A DNA stretch of 64,000 bases from Oscheius onirici (GCA_932521025.1 OW051473.1:11408001-11472000); one strand, 5' to 3'. Counted from the first letter of the stretch, positions 24,035-36,546 are shown. Program-made: numbers and translations. The notes: a model not told the origin generated them from the sequence alone.

Positions 24035-24984
24035 AAGAATAACTACAGGTATCTGTTTCTCTCATCGTGATTAACTATGAATGTTAACCTTGTCATGACT
24101 TCAAATATATTCTGGTTCATTAACGCTTTTTTTAAATTTTAATCACAGATTATGAAGCCTCTGCAGCTGTTGCTTACTTCTCAATTTTAAGCGTCTTCTC
24201 GAGTGGTCTAAACAATTGAACCGTACGTCCTTTTGAAGATCTTTTTGTAAATAATTACTCGTCTATTGGAAAACTGTATCGTATCTCGACTTCATCAAAT
24301 TTCTTGTGTTTCGCGACAGTTTTTGAACCTGCTTCCAGCAACTGCTTAACAGGGTTACAATAGCTACACTATTGCTGTAATGGAGAAGATTTGCATTTCG
24401 GATCCGATGCCCAAATTCTGTTAGTGCAAATCAAATGACGTATCTTTGGTTCGGCCGACTTACCGATTTCCAAACACTTTTTTGAATCCCTCTTGTTTCG
24501 CTCTCCGCATTTGAATCACTCTCCCCGTGACAGCTCGGACCGTAGCCCGCGAAACCTCTGCACGGCTATCTGTTTTCTTATTTGGACAAGCTCACGAGAC
24601 TGTTTTCATGTTGTCTCGTTTTCCTCCAAACTTTCTGAAGTTTCTCAAGACTTTCCACCATTGTTGACATTGGTTATTTGGAAATTTACCAATTAAATTC
24701 GTTAGTCCTTTGCCATTTTGATCTGAACGTCTTTTTACTCTCTTTTCGCAAATAAAACCATCAACTCCTATTATTATCTTTAGTATGCGAATTTTTCACC
24801 TGTTTGCTTCAACATCATATTCAAATGTTTTCCCGCGCTGTCCCTCGTAAACTCACTTCCCCTACCCTTTTCTGTATAGAATGGGGGCCGTGCAGCTTTT
24901 CACCATAATTATCGATTTCGCAGCTACAAACCCATTTCTAGCAATCTTCTCTCCAGTTTTTCTGCTAAATTCAATCCTTTCAGC

Positions 24985-26404
24985 ATGTCACTGGCAATAA
25001 ATTTCAACGATCTTCCGCCTGAATTGACCACAATGGCCATAGCAAAGGTATCTTACTTTTTACTTTCTTTGAAGCTGTATTTTCGACCGGTCCCGTAGCC
25101 ATCACCCGATTCGCCAGATCGCAAAAGTACATTGGGAATCTGGTGGAGCGTTACATTGACAGGAACGGCCTGCATCTTCCAAACTTTCGCGTGGTTTTTG
25201 CAGTGAATAGCAGGGTGAGAATGGTTTATATAAAATTTACTATGTACATTAGGAAGAAGTAGTGATGCGTGTCGAATCATTTCCACGAAAAAGAGGAGTA
25301 AAGAAATACACTGTCACTGATGACGAGTTTGCTGCCAAATTTGGCGATGTTTTCCGTAAAGCCTATTTCGGACTTTTGTCTGTAACAGACACTGCTCTTC
25401 CTGCTGCTAGCCACTTTTATGACTGGCTCCTTGCTCAGCCGACAAACTTTGACAAACTCCTGTTCTCGTACCGTGTCGACGACCCGGTCAAGTTCAGAAA
25501 GCTAAGCTACAGACTGGAGCAACTGATGGAAAAATATAATCCGAAGCAGACGATTTTGAGCCTTGATAGACTGGTGTCCATTAGCAGCAATGGTCGTTTC
25601 AACAAGGTAACTATTTTAGCTTGAGTCTGCTAATCCAAATTTATGTACCGGGACGCTCGAGAAACCAACTTAATTCATACTTTTTCAGGAAAGTACCGTT
25701 TTGAATTTCATCCACCCCCAAAACTTCCTTGACTGCGTGTACGATTGTGCATTTCCAACAAGAGCTGTGATCAATTGTGAAAAGGCAGTTCATCACGATA
25801 GCCTCCTTCATCGCTTCTGGCGCTCGGTTGATGTCAGTCTTAAAAAGTGGATTAATATAATCGGATTTGAGAAACTTGTACAGCAGAAGCACACGGAGAT
25901 TCTTTTGCGAGTGAAAACCAATGTGAACAGCTTTTTTGGAATGAAGGATTGGACTTTGCAGTACCCCGATTTCATGAAGCATTCGGAGGAGAGCGACGAG
26001 CACAACGATGTGTACAGCAAAGTCCTCGAAGAAAACGTCACAATCTACATATTCTACTACGTCAGAACTATCTCTTCTAAACATAGAATGTAGGTCAACA
26101 GACCAGTTTGGCCTGGGCTAACTGGCCAGCGTCGAGCGTCGTATCTTCCGTAAACTTTCTCAAACCTTCCCGGTTTCAGTGCCAGCGCGCGCAACTTGGC
26201 GCACAAGCGTCGCGGGCTCGATCCGGCCGCATCATTTTTCACTTTGCCCAAGCCGAGGCTACAGACACTCAACGACATTGAAATTTTTATAGAATGGGTG
26301 ATCGCTTCTACTGTATTCTTCGTGCTTGCACTGTTCAGTCTTTGGAGGAGGTCAGCTATCACCGTGAGCAGCATCTTGAAGACTGTCAGTCTGCTACCAT
26401 CTAA
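24985..26404 (+). CDS. F-box-like family member B
   Basis: Best-preserved member, about 352 aa. Exons 24985-25047, 25086-25214, 25253-25606, 25689-26089 and 26293-26404; the last joins in phase to end ...EEVSYHREQHLEDCQSATI. The N-terminal 60 residues (FNDLPPELTTMAIAK, PVAITRFARSQKYIGNLVERYI) look like a degenerate F-box, which in worms binds SKR/Skp1 in SCF ubiquitin ligases. The rest is a worm-type F-box-associated region, presumably substrate-binding. A TTTCAG acceptor ends one base before the ATG, consistent with trans-splicing. Oddity: intron 1 ends TTTTCG, not AG; exon 2 is coding right up to that point and no nearby AG keeps the frame. Either a non-canonical acceptor is used or the gene is newly broken. 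The F-box call rests on pattern only. Confidence 0.6.
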
Positions 26405-26519
26405 ATGATTAACCACGAGTGATCTGTTTCTTCTTATTATTTCAGTCTGTTTATTTCATATAACCATGAGTTATTCGTTTTTCTCTGCGTTAAGTAAATT
26501 CTGATATACAAAAATTTGT

Positions 26520-26735
26520 TTGCATTGGGATTCTCAGCGTCGGCATGAAGATGTATCAAGGCGACCATTGCTCCGAATCGACAGTCTCCGGCTACCGCTT
26601 TGTCCAACATTTTCCCGGGAGAGGTCGGAGGAAATCAAAATCTCCAATCTCTGGAAGAACAAGACTCTTGGAACCTTTGTTCTCCTCCAGACCAACCTTG
26701 AGCTGCAGAAACGGAGAAAATGTATTTTTTGACCC
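26520..26735 (+). pseudogene. F-box-like family fragment E
   Basis: An isolated piece whose frame reads EEIKISNLWKNKTLGTFVLL then QTNLELQKR, nearly the same as the exon at 29421-29618 of the minus-strand member D (LWKNKKLGNFVLLQTNLELQ). The upstream part aligns poorly and no intron separates the two, so it is a leftover of a duplicate. Confidence 0.6.
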
Positions 26736-26879
26736 ATGATACCTATCATGGATTGGGTGCGCCGAAACCACATGAACTTGAACGCGTTTCTCGAAAGTTT
26801 TTCATTGGGCCCTCTTTGTTCCATGCAGGGTTTTGTAGCCCAGACTGAGCTCTTTCAAGGGCCGATTTGCCGATCGGCC

Positions 26880-27190
26880 GATTTGTCCAAATCGAATCCG
26901 TTAGAGATGTGCAACAGCCCAAATTGGTCAATTTGGCCAAAGTCGGGTTTTTGAAACGTCCAGTGCTCAGTCAGAAAAAATTTCCGGGAAATAGGGTCTC
27001 GGCTGAGAGATTTACTTATCAAAAGCTACAAAACTGCGTCGAGAAAAAGAAGCGTTTTTGCGTTCTAAATTTCAACTTTTTACTGGAATTCAAAATTTTT
27101 GAACTATGGCCTCTGATCTCTATACAGGATCGTACTCAGCTAAGTTTGCCCTTTTTTTCTTTTTTGAAACAGCTCTCTAGTGTTAGGAAT
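26880..27190. repeat. Diverged single-arm copy of fold-back element 1
   Basis: Collinear with the right arm at about 19282-19575. Examples are CTCAGTCAGAAAAAATTTCC against CTCAGCGAGAAAAAATTTCT, GTCTCGGCTGAGAG against GCTCTCGGCTGACT, and TTCTAAATTTCAACTTTT against ATCTAAATTTCAGCTTTT. Only one arm is recognisable, so this is an older, half-lost copy. Confidence 0.5.
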
Positions 27191-27559
27191 CATAGTGAAA
27201 AAAATTTTCAATCTTTAGGGAACAACCTGATACAACTTTACTGAACTTACTCGTATTTTTACATATTCTCGAAACTTGAGTGATCTCGGCACTGGTCAGC
27301 TGAGATCGATGACAGCTATCAATGATCAGCCGTGTCTGACGACAAAAATTTGTCGTCGCAGTTCCGACCACGATTGTTTTGGTATTTGGAAACTAAAATC
27401 ATTTTCGCGATGGTTTTTAAGGTAAGACCGTTTTTTTAATTTTGAAATTCATCTAGGCAATTATAGAACCAGTTTTCTGTCAGTCCTTTGTTTTACTCCT
27501 CGACGCAACACACCTAAATCGCTTTTATCTTAAATTATCGATTTGCATTTGCAGTCAGC

Positions 27560-28664
27560 AAAAGTCATTTCTTGCTCAATCAGCTCCCTCTCTCAGCTCA
27601 TTCAAATCATCTCAACATGCCAGCGTTCACCCGTCTCATTAGAACGTAAAAGTACATCGGGAATCTAGTCCAGGATTTTGTTGACAAGAATGGATTACGT
27701 TTGCCGAGCCAACACCTGCAATTTCTAGTTAAAAGCCGAGTGAGAACGGTTTTTACCAATTGAACTATACACTTTTAGGAGGAAATTGTTATGACTATTC
27801 GCTTGGGCAATCGAGTGATATTGTCTAATACCGAGACTGACGAGAATTATAAAACCTCTAGCTTTCTCCTCCCCCGAGCTCATTTTGGAACGCTGGCCAT
27901 TCTCGACCCTGCAATTCCCTCTACAGAGAATTTCTATCCATGGCTCTACGCCTAGATATTAACTTTTGAGCAAGTCGTCTTCGGTAATCATGATAAGAAC
28001 GCGGCCAAGTTCAAGGAATAGACGTCAGAGCTGGGGAGCTAATGACGAAATACAACCCGAAGAAAACAATTATAAACTTCAAGGACCTAACTGTCACTAT
28101 CAAGAATAGGACATTTGATCATGTAATTTTTAATTTATTTTTTTTTGAAATCAGAAGTTATAGGAAAACGTCGTTTTGAAGTCCTGGACCGAGACATTGT
28201 TCTACAAGACTATTTTGTTGAGTGTCGCCTCTTCGAAAAGATTGAGCAGCTGCAAGCAGCGAGTTCATTTTCTGAGCGTCCTCAGCTTCAGGTCCAAAAT
28301 GGATGTAAGTTTGAAAAACAAGACATGGCTAATCATCGTATTTAGCAACTTGTTAACTCTGGAATAACCGATATTCTCCTGAGATTTAAAGCCAAGTTGA
28401 CGGAGTTTGATCCATTTTGGAGGAAGATTTCCTACCCTAATTTTAAGAAGATTGTCGAGGAAAGTGACGAGCAAAACACACCAGAGCTACACCAGAGCCA
28501 TCAACAAGGATATTACCCTGTTCATGTTCCACAGCATCAGAATTGTCACTTCGGGCCAAAATCGCAGCAATTTCTGTGTTCTCCTCGCCTGCAGTGCCAT
28601 GTCATTGGAAGAAGCCAACCATCATCGTATGAAGCACTTGCAAGACTGCCAGTCTGATGTGGTC
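27560..28664 (+). pseudogene. F-box-like family member C, pseudogene
   Basis: Aligns with member B throughout: MPAFTRLIRT-stop-KYIGNLV against ITRFARSQKYIGNLV (CAA to TAA), then VDKNGLRLP, an EEIVM exon at 27780, LLPRAHFGTLAILDPAIPS, a stop at NFYPWLYA, further stops, TDILLRFKAKL, and a frameshift near 28475. After it the tail reads ITLFMFHSIRIVTSG ... SLEEANHHRMKHLQDCQSDV. Intron 1 is absent relative to A and B. Several independent lesions make it a clear pseudogene. Confidence 0.75.
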
Positions 28665-29188
28665 TAACTCTTTAATTATGTTTTGTTCTCTATGCTGTTT
28701 TATGCCTTTCTACCTAAAATGTTAACCTTTCGCTGATGCTAATTAAATTCTGATCTCAAAAACTCTTCCTATTGGTATTTTCGGCAGCGAATGATGTATT
28801 GAGGTGTAGAGCGTATTCCGCCCGTCAAAAGGAATCGTAGTCCTTTGGATAGACTTTTGGGCGAATCATCACTAAAGGATAGTTGGGACATTAACGCTTG
28901 TAAGATCTGTATTCGACCAAGTAAATTATCCCCCACGCCGCCTTTTCTTCGATTTTCATTCTGACAAACGTAAAGCTGATAACAGATGGTGATGTCGCGA
29001 ACTTTCTCAGTTGCAAGTGCCGCCTGGAAGCAAATTGAAGTCGAGAAAGTGTTAGAGACGCACTTTGTTGAAGCATTTTATTATCAATCAAGAGCCGGAT
29101 AAATATAAGGATAGAAGAGGAGAAAAAGAAAAAGCTCAAAAAGGACCCAGAAATGAAACAAAGTCAATGGCTCACAAATTTTTTAGTA

Positions 29189-32141
29189 TCATTCATCGGG
29201 GAGAACGGTTGGGAGAAGATTGTCGTCGAATTCGATGCTGTCCATGTCCGTGCAGAAGCTCATGACATCGGTACAGCACTGTCTGCACTCCTCCTTGGAA
29301 GCAGCAAAATGGATCATTAGAGCGGCTTGCTTCCTCGATCCGTCCATGCTCATGAGAACATTGATTGTACCGAAGTAGTCCTTCTGAAGTTTAAGTGTAA
29401 ACAAAACTTGGAATAAGTACCTTCTTGGGAATACCGGAAGAGCGGGCTTGGATATCCGGGTAGAGAAAGAAGGTGTGCTTGAGGATGCTCCAGAGCTCCT
29501 TAAAGGTCTCGCGAGTCCACAACTCCATACGGGCTGATCTCGTGTCAAATGCCTCAAACTGCAGCTCAAGGTTGGTCTGGAGGAGAACAAAGTTTCCAAG
29601 CTTCTTGTTCTTCCAGAGCTGAATCAAATGAAATAGTTATGTTATAATTTTAGATTGGAAATTTCTAAGTTTTGCCCACTAAGTTCAGTTATGTCCGTAC
29701 GGTCACAACAGCTCCTGTGGCTGCGGGACTTTAGGCCAACCCCACCCCGCGGGGTGGGGGCTAATGCGACTTCGTATTTTTCAACGGCAAATCGTCCCCA
29801 AATCGTCGGAAATCAATTCCTTTTGATGAATATAAGTTAGAATAATTATATTTCATAGGAAAAAACTATTATTTCGCTAAAATTCCATCTTTGGTCAAAA
29901 TTTTCCATTTTTTGGCCGCTTTTCACTATATGTCGCTCCATTTCAATGTTTTCAAGAAGAAGAAGGTGTTTTTGAGTTTGGCAATGGTTTTCTAAGTTGT
30001 AGAGGAGATCAAAAGCAACAACTTTGTAGTACATCACCACTCTGCCTGACCAAGGCTTCGTCATGAAAACTAGTTATGAATCTGATCGCTGCAATGAACC
30101 CTGTACTAAATGGTTTCCAAGATGCTTCTCACAGAGAGTATAGTGTATCCTTTCAGTTTTATTACCATATAGAGTATAATTCTCTGAGAGAACCAAAGCT
30201 GAGTTATCTGATTTGACTGAGCCCTTACTGTTAGTCGATTGATTCTGGTTTCTCCCTACTGAACTGACACTATGTCTAGCTACAATCTGGTGGGTTTTCT
30301 GCTCTGATTTAAAGTGGCACGCAGCTTCATAGCTTGTTTTCGCAGTGATGTATTCATCGGGCAGGGTTCTGATGTACTACAAAGTTGTTGTTTTTGATCT
30401 GTTTTACAACTTAGCAGAACACTGCGAAGCTTAGAAACCTCTTCTTCACCTTGAAAACAGTGAAATAGTACGCGAAATAGGCGAAAATCGGCCTAAAAGC
30501 TGACATTCCAAGCCAAAAATTGAATTTTAGCGAAATAAAAGTTTTTTCCTATCGAAAATAATTATTCTAACTTATAATCATCGAAAGGAATTGATTCCCG
30601 ACGATTTGCCGTTGAAAAATACGAGGTCGCGGTAGCCCCCCCAGGCCCGTTAGGCCTCCCCCCACCCATAGGGGGTGGGGCCTAACGGGACCCACCCGCT
30701 TCCTATACCAGACCCTACCCCAGTGCAATCAGTTATGAGCTCGCTCTGATCTCTTTCGGGAAGTGTTAGAGAAAAGGGCGGTACCCAAAGACTAATAATT
30801 CGCAGACCATGAGTGGGCTAGAAAAACTTTAGCGAAGAAGGTCACGAATGGTCTGGCAGAAATCAAAAGTAAAGAATTATACTGCTTATAGCAAAATGGG
30901 TTCTGGTCTCACTTTTTCTCTTGTCAGGCTTTTTTGGATCTGGTACTGGTCTATTTGAACCTGTCTCGTTTGTGACAAAGCCTTGGGCGTTATGCGGATA
31001 CACATATAGAGACGATAGAACTTTGACGAGAAGAAAGGATTAACCTCATATTTCTTGGTAGGTCTTTGCCGATGAATCGAGCCATGACTCAGATAGTGCT
31101 TTTTGTACGTTGTTTTGGCTGGACACAGTTTGGGTGAGTGTGAATATTCTAGTGGCTAAAGGTCGTAACGTATAATTTGCTAGTCAAACTATAATTTTCA
31201 ATCTAAGCTTTTAAAAGCGAACGATTCCAATGTGTTTGTGGTCTCAAGTCGAACAAAGCAGATCATAAGACCGCGGATTCCAGTCCGGTCGTCTGCTTAC
31301 GCGTATAACACCCTGACTATACACACGTGCTTTTTGTATTTGGAACGTTAAGAAAGTTCTCGTTTGTCTTTTCTTTGTATTGCCCAGTTTTAGTTTTGCA
31401 TAAACAGAAATAAAGAGTAAAAATCTTACCCTGACGATATGCTCAAAGAACATGTGAATTTCGTCGTGCTTGAACTTGACGTTGACATGAAGCTGCTCCA
31501 GAAGAGACAGACGTCCCACGGCGTCATACATCTTGTCAACGTCGATGTTGGAGACTGAGAGATGCTTGACATATGACTATATTTTGGAAATTTTCAACGT
31601 TTATAGTAATAAACAAACCGGCAAGTTCTTTTTAGGGAGAACGTTAAGCGAGACGGCAAGAGGCTTGATGATGGTGACGTACTTCATGAGCATGTGCTCC
31701 TCCTTGCCGGAAATCACCTTGCAATTTCTCCAGATCCTGTTTTCGAAAAACTGCAGCAGGAGGTCACGCTGGATGGTAGTGAAAGTCTTGAAAAATTGTA
31801 TCCAAAGTTTAAAAAATTTCAAACCTTGTCGTACATTCCCAGAAAAGTCAGATCCACCGAAGAGAAAGTGAAGCCAGAAAACGTAGCGAGGGCCTTGTAG
31901 AGAGGAATGGTCTTATACGACTTGTCCGCATTGTCAATGATGACGTCGACATTGACAATTTTACTCTGAGATTTATGATTTTACCAACAATATCATAAAA
32001 ACATACCGATCCTTTCGGATACGAGATCCAGAACCGAATATTTCCATCCACTTTGACTCCGATCCTCCAATGGTGCTCGTTCACAAAGTTCTGAACCGAA
32101 CGACAGCTTCTGTGAATACGGGAGTAGGCAGGGGCTTGGAA
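29189..32141 (-). CDS. F-box-like family member D
   Basis: Minus-strand family member, 323 aa recognised. Exons, 5' to 3': 32007-32141, 31825-31965, 31619-31786, 31430-31564, 29421-29618 and 29189-29383. All introns are GT-AG and phase 0, and the stop is TGA at 29189-29191. It starts FQAPAYSRIHRSCRSVQNFV, the second half of the F-box-like region, and ends DYFGTINVLMSMDG...EECRQCCTDVMSF, matching the end of member B. The first exon is not resolved: at 32170-32235 a piece reads RPELVSKDLL, as an F-box should, but is followed by a stop and has no in-frame ATG. So the gene is either damaged at its 5' end or starts with an exon I missed. The 1.8 kb intron between 29618 and 31430 holds fold-back element 2. 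Confidence 0.6.
29720..30700. mobile_element. Fold-back element 2, with GC-rich end hairpins
   Basis: Left arm about 29730-30110 pairs inverted with about 30330-30700, more diverged than element 1. The arms share TATTTTTCAACGGCAAATCGTC, AATTCCTTT, AGAATAATTAT, TTTCGCTAAAATT and AACAACTTTGTAGTACATCA. Each end carries its own small GC-rich hairpin: a perfect 20-bp palindrome CCCCACCCCGCGGGGTGGGG at 29740-29759, and a stem at 30646-30689 (CCCGTTAGGCC...GGCCTAACGGG). No coding capacity. It lies in an intron of F-box-like member D and is unrelated in sequence to element 1. Confidence 0.8.
30815..31005 (+). repeat. Dispersed repeat, copy 2
   Basis: Diverged copy of 22760-22985 in the same orientation, immediately beyond fold-back element 2 and inside the same intron. 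Confidence 0.5.
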
Positions 32142-32489
32142 CTGAAAGAGTTTTTGTAAGCGTACTTTAAAAACTGGTAAATTATAAGAGATCCTTCGAC
32201 ACGAGTTCTGGCCGGTAAGTTATCTTCTAATTATCGTAAGCTGACTGTCGTCATTCAAAAACTGTTTGCACGCGATTGAATCACAGAAGTTGTTCCCCTT
32301 GTGCTTACGGTCGTTTAACGGCTTGTATCGATTCTTCTGTGGCACGACAGTTGTAACGAGCTGCTGTGTTAGCCGACTGGGAGTGTGTACAAAAATAAAA
32401 AATTTGATTTAATTCGTTGTATTGTCTTCGTCAACGCTTTCTTTCTTTGGAATTTGCTCATAGTTACCACGGAAAAAATCGGGCATGTC

Positions 32490-33630
32490 CAGCGCCTAGA
32501 AAAGAGCAGGCAGCCGGTTTCATAATCAAAAAGATGATTCCGAGGAGAGAAGAGCTGGGCAGGAAAGGCAAGAAGACACTACAAGAAGACACTGGACCTG
32601 CTGCCGACAATCGAGAAACTTGTGAGAGGATATGAACCTATCGGACTGCTCTTCCGTGACCTATATCGATCTTTCGTACAGAATCCTCCCAAGACAGCTA
32701 GTACTACTTCTACAACGTCTATATGAGGCTTCTTCTACACACATCCTAGTCAACGAAGAAAAAGTTCAAGTCCCCATCCAGAGGGGTATCAGACAAGGAG
32801 ATGGCACAGCTTTTCAACTCTGTTCTGGGCCATGAACGGTGTCGACTGGGAGGAAGACGGACTACGAATCAATGGTGAAAGGCTTCCGTTTCTAGCCTAT
32901 GCAAAGCCGTCCGGAATTGGAAAGGATATTGATAAAACTGGCCAAAGCTCCAAGGAAAATTGGGCTAAAAATCAACTTCCAGAAGACGGTTGCCATGACG
33001 TCGGCCAAAGGACGAGCCCTGATAGCAATCCTTGGCGACACAGTTAAGTTTGTGGATTCTTTCACGTTCCTTGGTTCAAAAATATCAATTCCAATTGCTG
33101 ACGGCTCAGAAGTTAAAAGACGAACCGGACTTGGCTACTGGAAGTTTAACCAAAACAGAAAGCTGCTCAGTGACAAGACAATCCCATTGTCCAAGAAACG
33201 GAATCTATTCGAGTCATGCGTTACCCCGACTGTGCTATTTGGAGCTGAGACTTGAACTCTGCGCGAAAGAGACTACAACTCTTTATCGGTGGCTCAACAC
33301 AGGATGGAAAGACGAATGCTGGGCATCTCACTTTTGAACCGATGGAACTACATGCGACTTCGACGCGTTTCCAAATTGAAAGTGGAAATAATTGGCTGTA
33401 TCGAAGAAACTGTATTGGGCAGAACGCATTGCGGGTATGAAGTCAACCAGATGGGTCAAGAAGATAACTGAATGGTATCCAAGGGAATGAAAGAGAAGGA
33501 CCGGAGGGCAAAAATGCAGATGGTCGGACGAGGTCAAGACGTTAGCAGGCAACACATGGTGGAGACACTCGAGATCGGAATGGTCTACTCTCCGAGACGC
33601 TCTAGTCGATATAAACTTGGTATAAGCGAT
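32490..33630 (+). pseudogene. RTE-clade LINE reverse transcriptase remnant
   Basis: Frame-broken reverse transcriptase of a non-LTR element. Recognisable in order: EQAAGF; VPIQRGIRQGD (the conserved RGxRQGDxxSP block, with SP lost); a degraded position where FADD should be (LPFLAYA); LKINFQKTVAM; FTFLGSKI; LFESCVTPTVLFGAET with a stop; AQHRMERRMLGISL; and near the end WVKKITEWYPRE and WSDEVKTLAGNTWW. This order and the C-terminal WxPR...GRP..RWSDE region are typical of RTE elements. The catalytic aspartates are gone and there are several shifts and stops, so it is dead. No endonuclease part was found upstream. Confidence 0.8.
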
Positions 33631-33639
33631 TAAAAATTT

Positions 33640-36540
33640 AAGACAAACCTCTCGAGGAGGAGAGAAAGTTGGCCCTCAATGCGAAAAGACGCAGATGTTC
33701 GTCAGCCGTCTGCCGAAGAAAAACTCGTTGCCATCTTGTACTACTTGATGAGCTCTGGCGAAGAGATCCATGTCGCCAGCATTTCGGTCACGACGTCTGG
33801 TACAAATACGAAGCTGACATCGTGCTTTTTGACTGGAAGTCTCGAGTGTTATTGTACAGATCGGTCCACAGGAGATCCATTTGTAGGGATGGTCCGGTCC
33901 AGCTCATGCAACTGATTCCGACGGAGAGGCCGTCATGAACGCTGAGAATGCGCTTTCCCACAAGACAGAACAGGCGTGTGGATCATCAGCGATTGACAGT
34001 CGACGAGAACTTATCGAAGGAATGAAGCAAGAAGCTCAAAGCCAAAGGGTTCTGGATGAAAAGGGGCAGCATAAACCCCAATAGTACGGAGAAAACTCGT
34101 GGTCACACTGACCAAGAAACATGACTGTCGAATAGCCAGAAAGGAACAGTGTGTCAGCTAATCGTTGCCTGTTTTTTTAAGAAAATAATTTCAAAATCAA
34201 GTCTGAAAACTGCTCACCTTATTGAACACGACAATCAACAGACTATTCTGGACCTGCATCAATGGAAACGGCTTCTTGGGTTGAGTAGAAGAAGAAGCCA
34301 GCTGACGGTTTGTTCTGCTTCGAAGCTCCATTTTTACCCTGAAATTTTCATTATTTTTTCGAAGAAATCGAGTTAAAGAAACATTGGAAGGTAGAGAAGG
34401 ATCACGTGTTTAAGTTTATCAGAAAGATTTTGAACTAAACGTAAACAGTGAACATGTTGCGAAAACAACACATGAGTTGTGAAATGTGTTTTTCTCTACA
34501 AAATGACACAATAATAAGACAATTCTACAGTATTTAGAAAATTTAGAGAAAAAGGCATAAAAATCAAAGATTACAGTCAGTTCACTACGTGGGAGGCTGA
34601 TGAGCACTAAACAGTAGGAGAAACAGCTTTTTGCATAGAAATTTGAGAAAAATAGTAATTTGGTCATTCGAGCCAAGGGTTAACTATTTGTTAGTTGATT
34701 ATGATAGAAAACAGCTTTTTGATTAAAAAATGGGCTTAAAGTTGTAAGAGACACGTTCGTGGGAAACAGCTGCGATTGATATTCGTTTCCGCGTCTCATG
34801 GCTCGTATGCTTGGCAGTAGAGCACGCTCACAGATTTTCTGGGAAATTTTAATAAAAAGCTAAATTTTTGAACAATGATGGCAACTACCATCTTTCTGAA
34901 ATAGGTAAATGAAACAGGTGATTTTTTCGAATCAATATTTGAAGGTCCGAGTAATGGAAAATTAACTTTGATATACCTGTACAATACAGTTCAAAATTAT
35001 GTTTTAAAGACAGCCTAGTTTTGTGGTTTACTGGTCGGATCTTGTATTTACTTCCTTGAATTACTGTCTGGTCCATATTCTTCTGATAAAGGTCAATTCC
35101 CTATCGTTTCTCTTTCGGTCGCTTGATTGAGACTTTCTCTGGTGACGAAGAAGTTTTCTTCAGTTGTTTCTATCAGAATGTCCAGATCTTTGAAAATGGG
35201 ATAGTCAGAACCATCAGTTACAACCAACATCTATTGTTTTAATATAGACTCCCACAAAGCCTATGATTCGTAGCGTACTCTCACAGAGGTAAAATAAAAA
35301 CGCCGGGACTCATCTCTCGGCCAGCCATAGCCAGTTTCTTTCGAACGCTATTATGTGTATCAATGCCGCCCGGTACGGACTCCTGAAATGGCATTTTCCT
35401 AGTGAATACTCGAACAAAATAGGTTCCTTTTCCTGAAGACGAACAAGATTTACGAGTCGTCTTTGTGCAGTATGGAATCTTCTTCAAACTGAGCAAAGTT
35501 CAGTACTGAATTCTCAGTTTATCGCTTCGGTCACTTCCAGAATACTCCAGTTCCTATAAAGTTTTATGACTGGCTGTAATCTCGAAACAAATGGACTCAA
35601 TTGAATCATCTCACAATTCAAGATAACAAAAGTTTATGAGATTCATGTTGCGATTGTGACGGTAGCAGAACTCGTGACTCTAAATTGATAAATGGACGCC
35701 GGTTAGGGCATACTGCAAGATTGATCTAGAACTGCTTACTGATAAGACGGATCATCGGTTACGTAGGAGCAGAAGGAGCGGGCAGTCTTTGAACACGTAA
35801 TCGCTGAATGAGGAGAAAACTGATTGTAAAATTTCACTTTTTTGAGGTGTCAGGAAGGTTTAAAAGTTGTCTACAAGGATTGTGATATTCTAGGCTAGAT
35901 ACTCTGCAGAATGACAGACAAGCTAATTCATTCTTACCAGTACAGTTTAAATGGCTTGTTCGTAGTTAGTCCAGTCGGAAAAGGTGCTGTACACGAAAAA
36001 TATCGGTTCAGACAATCTCCTGCTTGTATAGTCGAGGATCAAAATTACATTGAAAAAACGATAAAAGTTACTGAAATAACAGAAAAGGACACACTTTAAA
36101 CAAAATGGCCTAAATATTTTGTACTAACCTATTCTTCTGTGTATGAAAGTTATTCATTGTTACCATGAAATGCCTTTGTAAAACCTGATGTTCTCTGTAA
36201 AACCTGCTGAACCCAATCGTATCAGACTCTTTTAAAACAAGGTGCTTGGAATACGAATACATCTTTTTTAAAACTCCTTTAAATCTGAATACGGACTCGG
36301 TTAACATGAACTAAATACGGATTCCGTTTCCTTAATGTTCTTCACTGCCGAATGTGAGCTTTAAATTAATCAGAAAATCCAACTGGGATTGCCGGACCCC
36401 AGTAACATTTGAAAGTGCTGATATCTCAGAAACAGAGCGAATTCGTGACTGGCGTGTTTTGTACGTTCTTCCTCTCTTGTTTGACTTCTTTGACGCAAAG
36501 CTTCGTGGCTAAAAAGATAGTGTTGCCACGATCCTTGTGA
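33640..36540. other. No gene recognised
   Basis: Flank of the LINE remnant, then AT-rich sequence. A pair of minus-strand ORFs at 35281-35496 and about 35100-35232 might be exons, but the junction is out of phase and no domain is seen. Confidence 0.35.
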
Positions 36541-36546
36541 TCCAGC

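Noticed and set aside
31244-31310. tRNA-like stretch ending GGATTCCAGTCC
   Set aside because: Only the T-arm region resembles a tRNA; no cloverleaf could be drawn.
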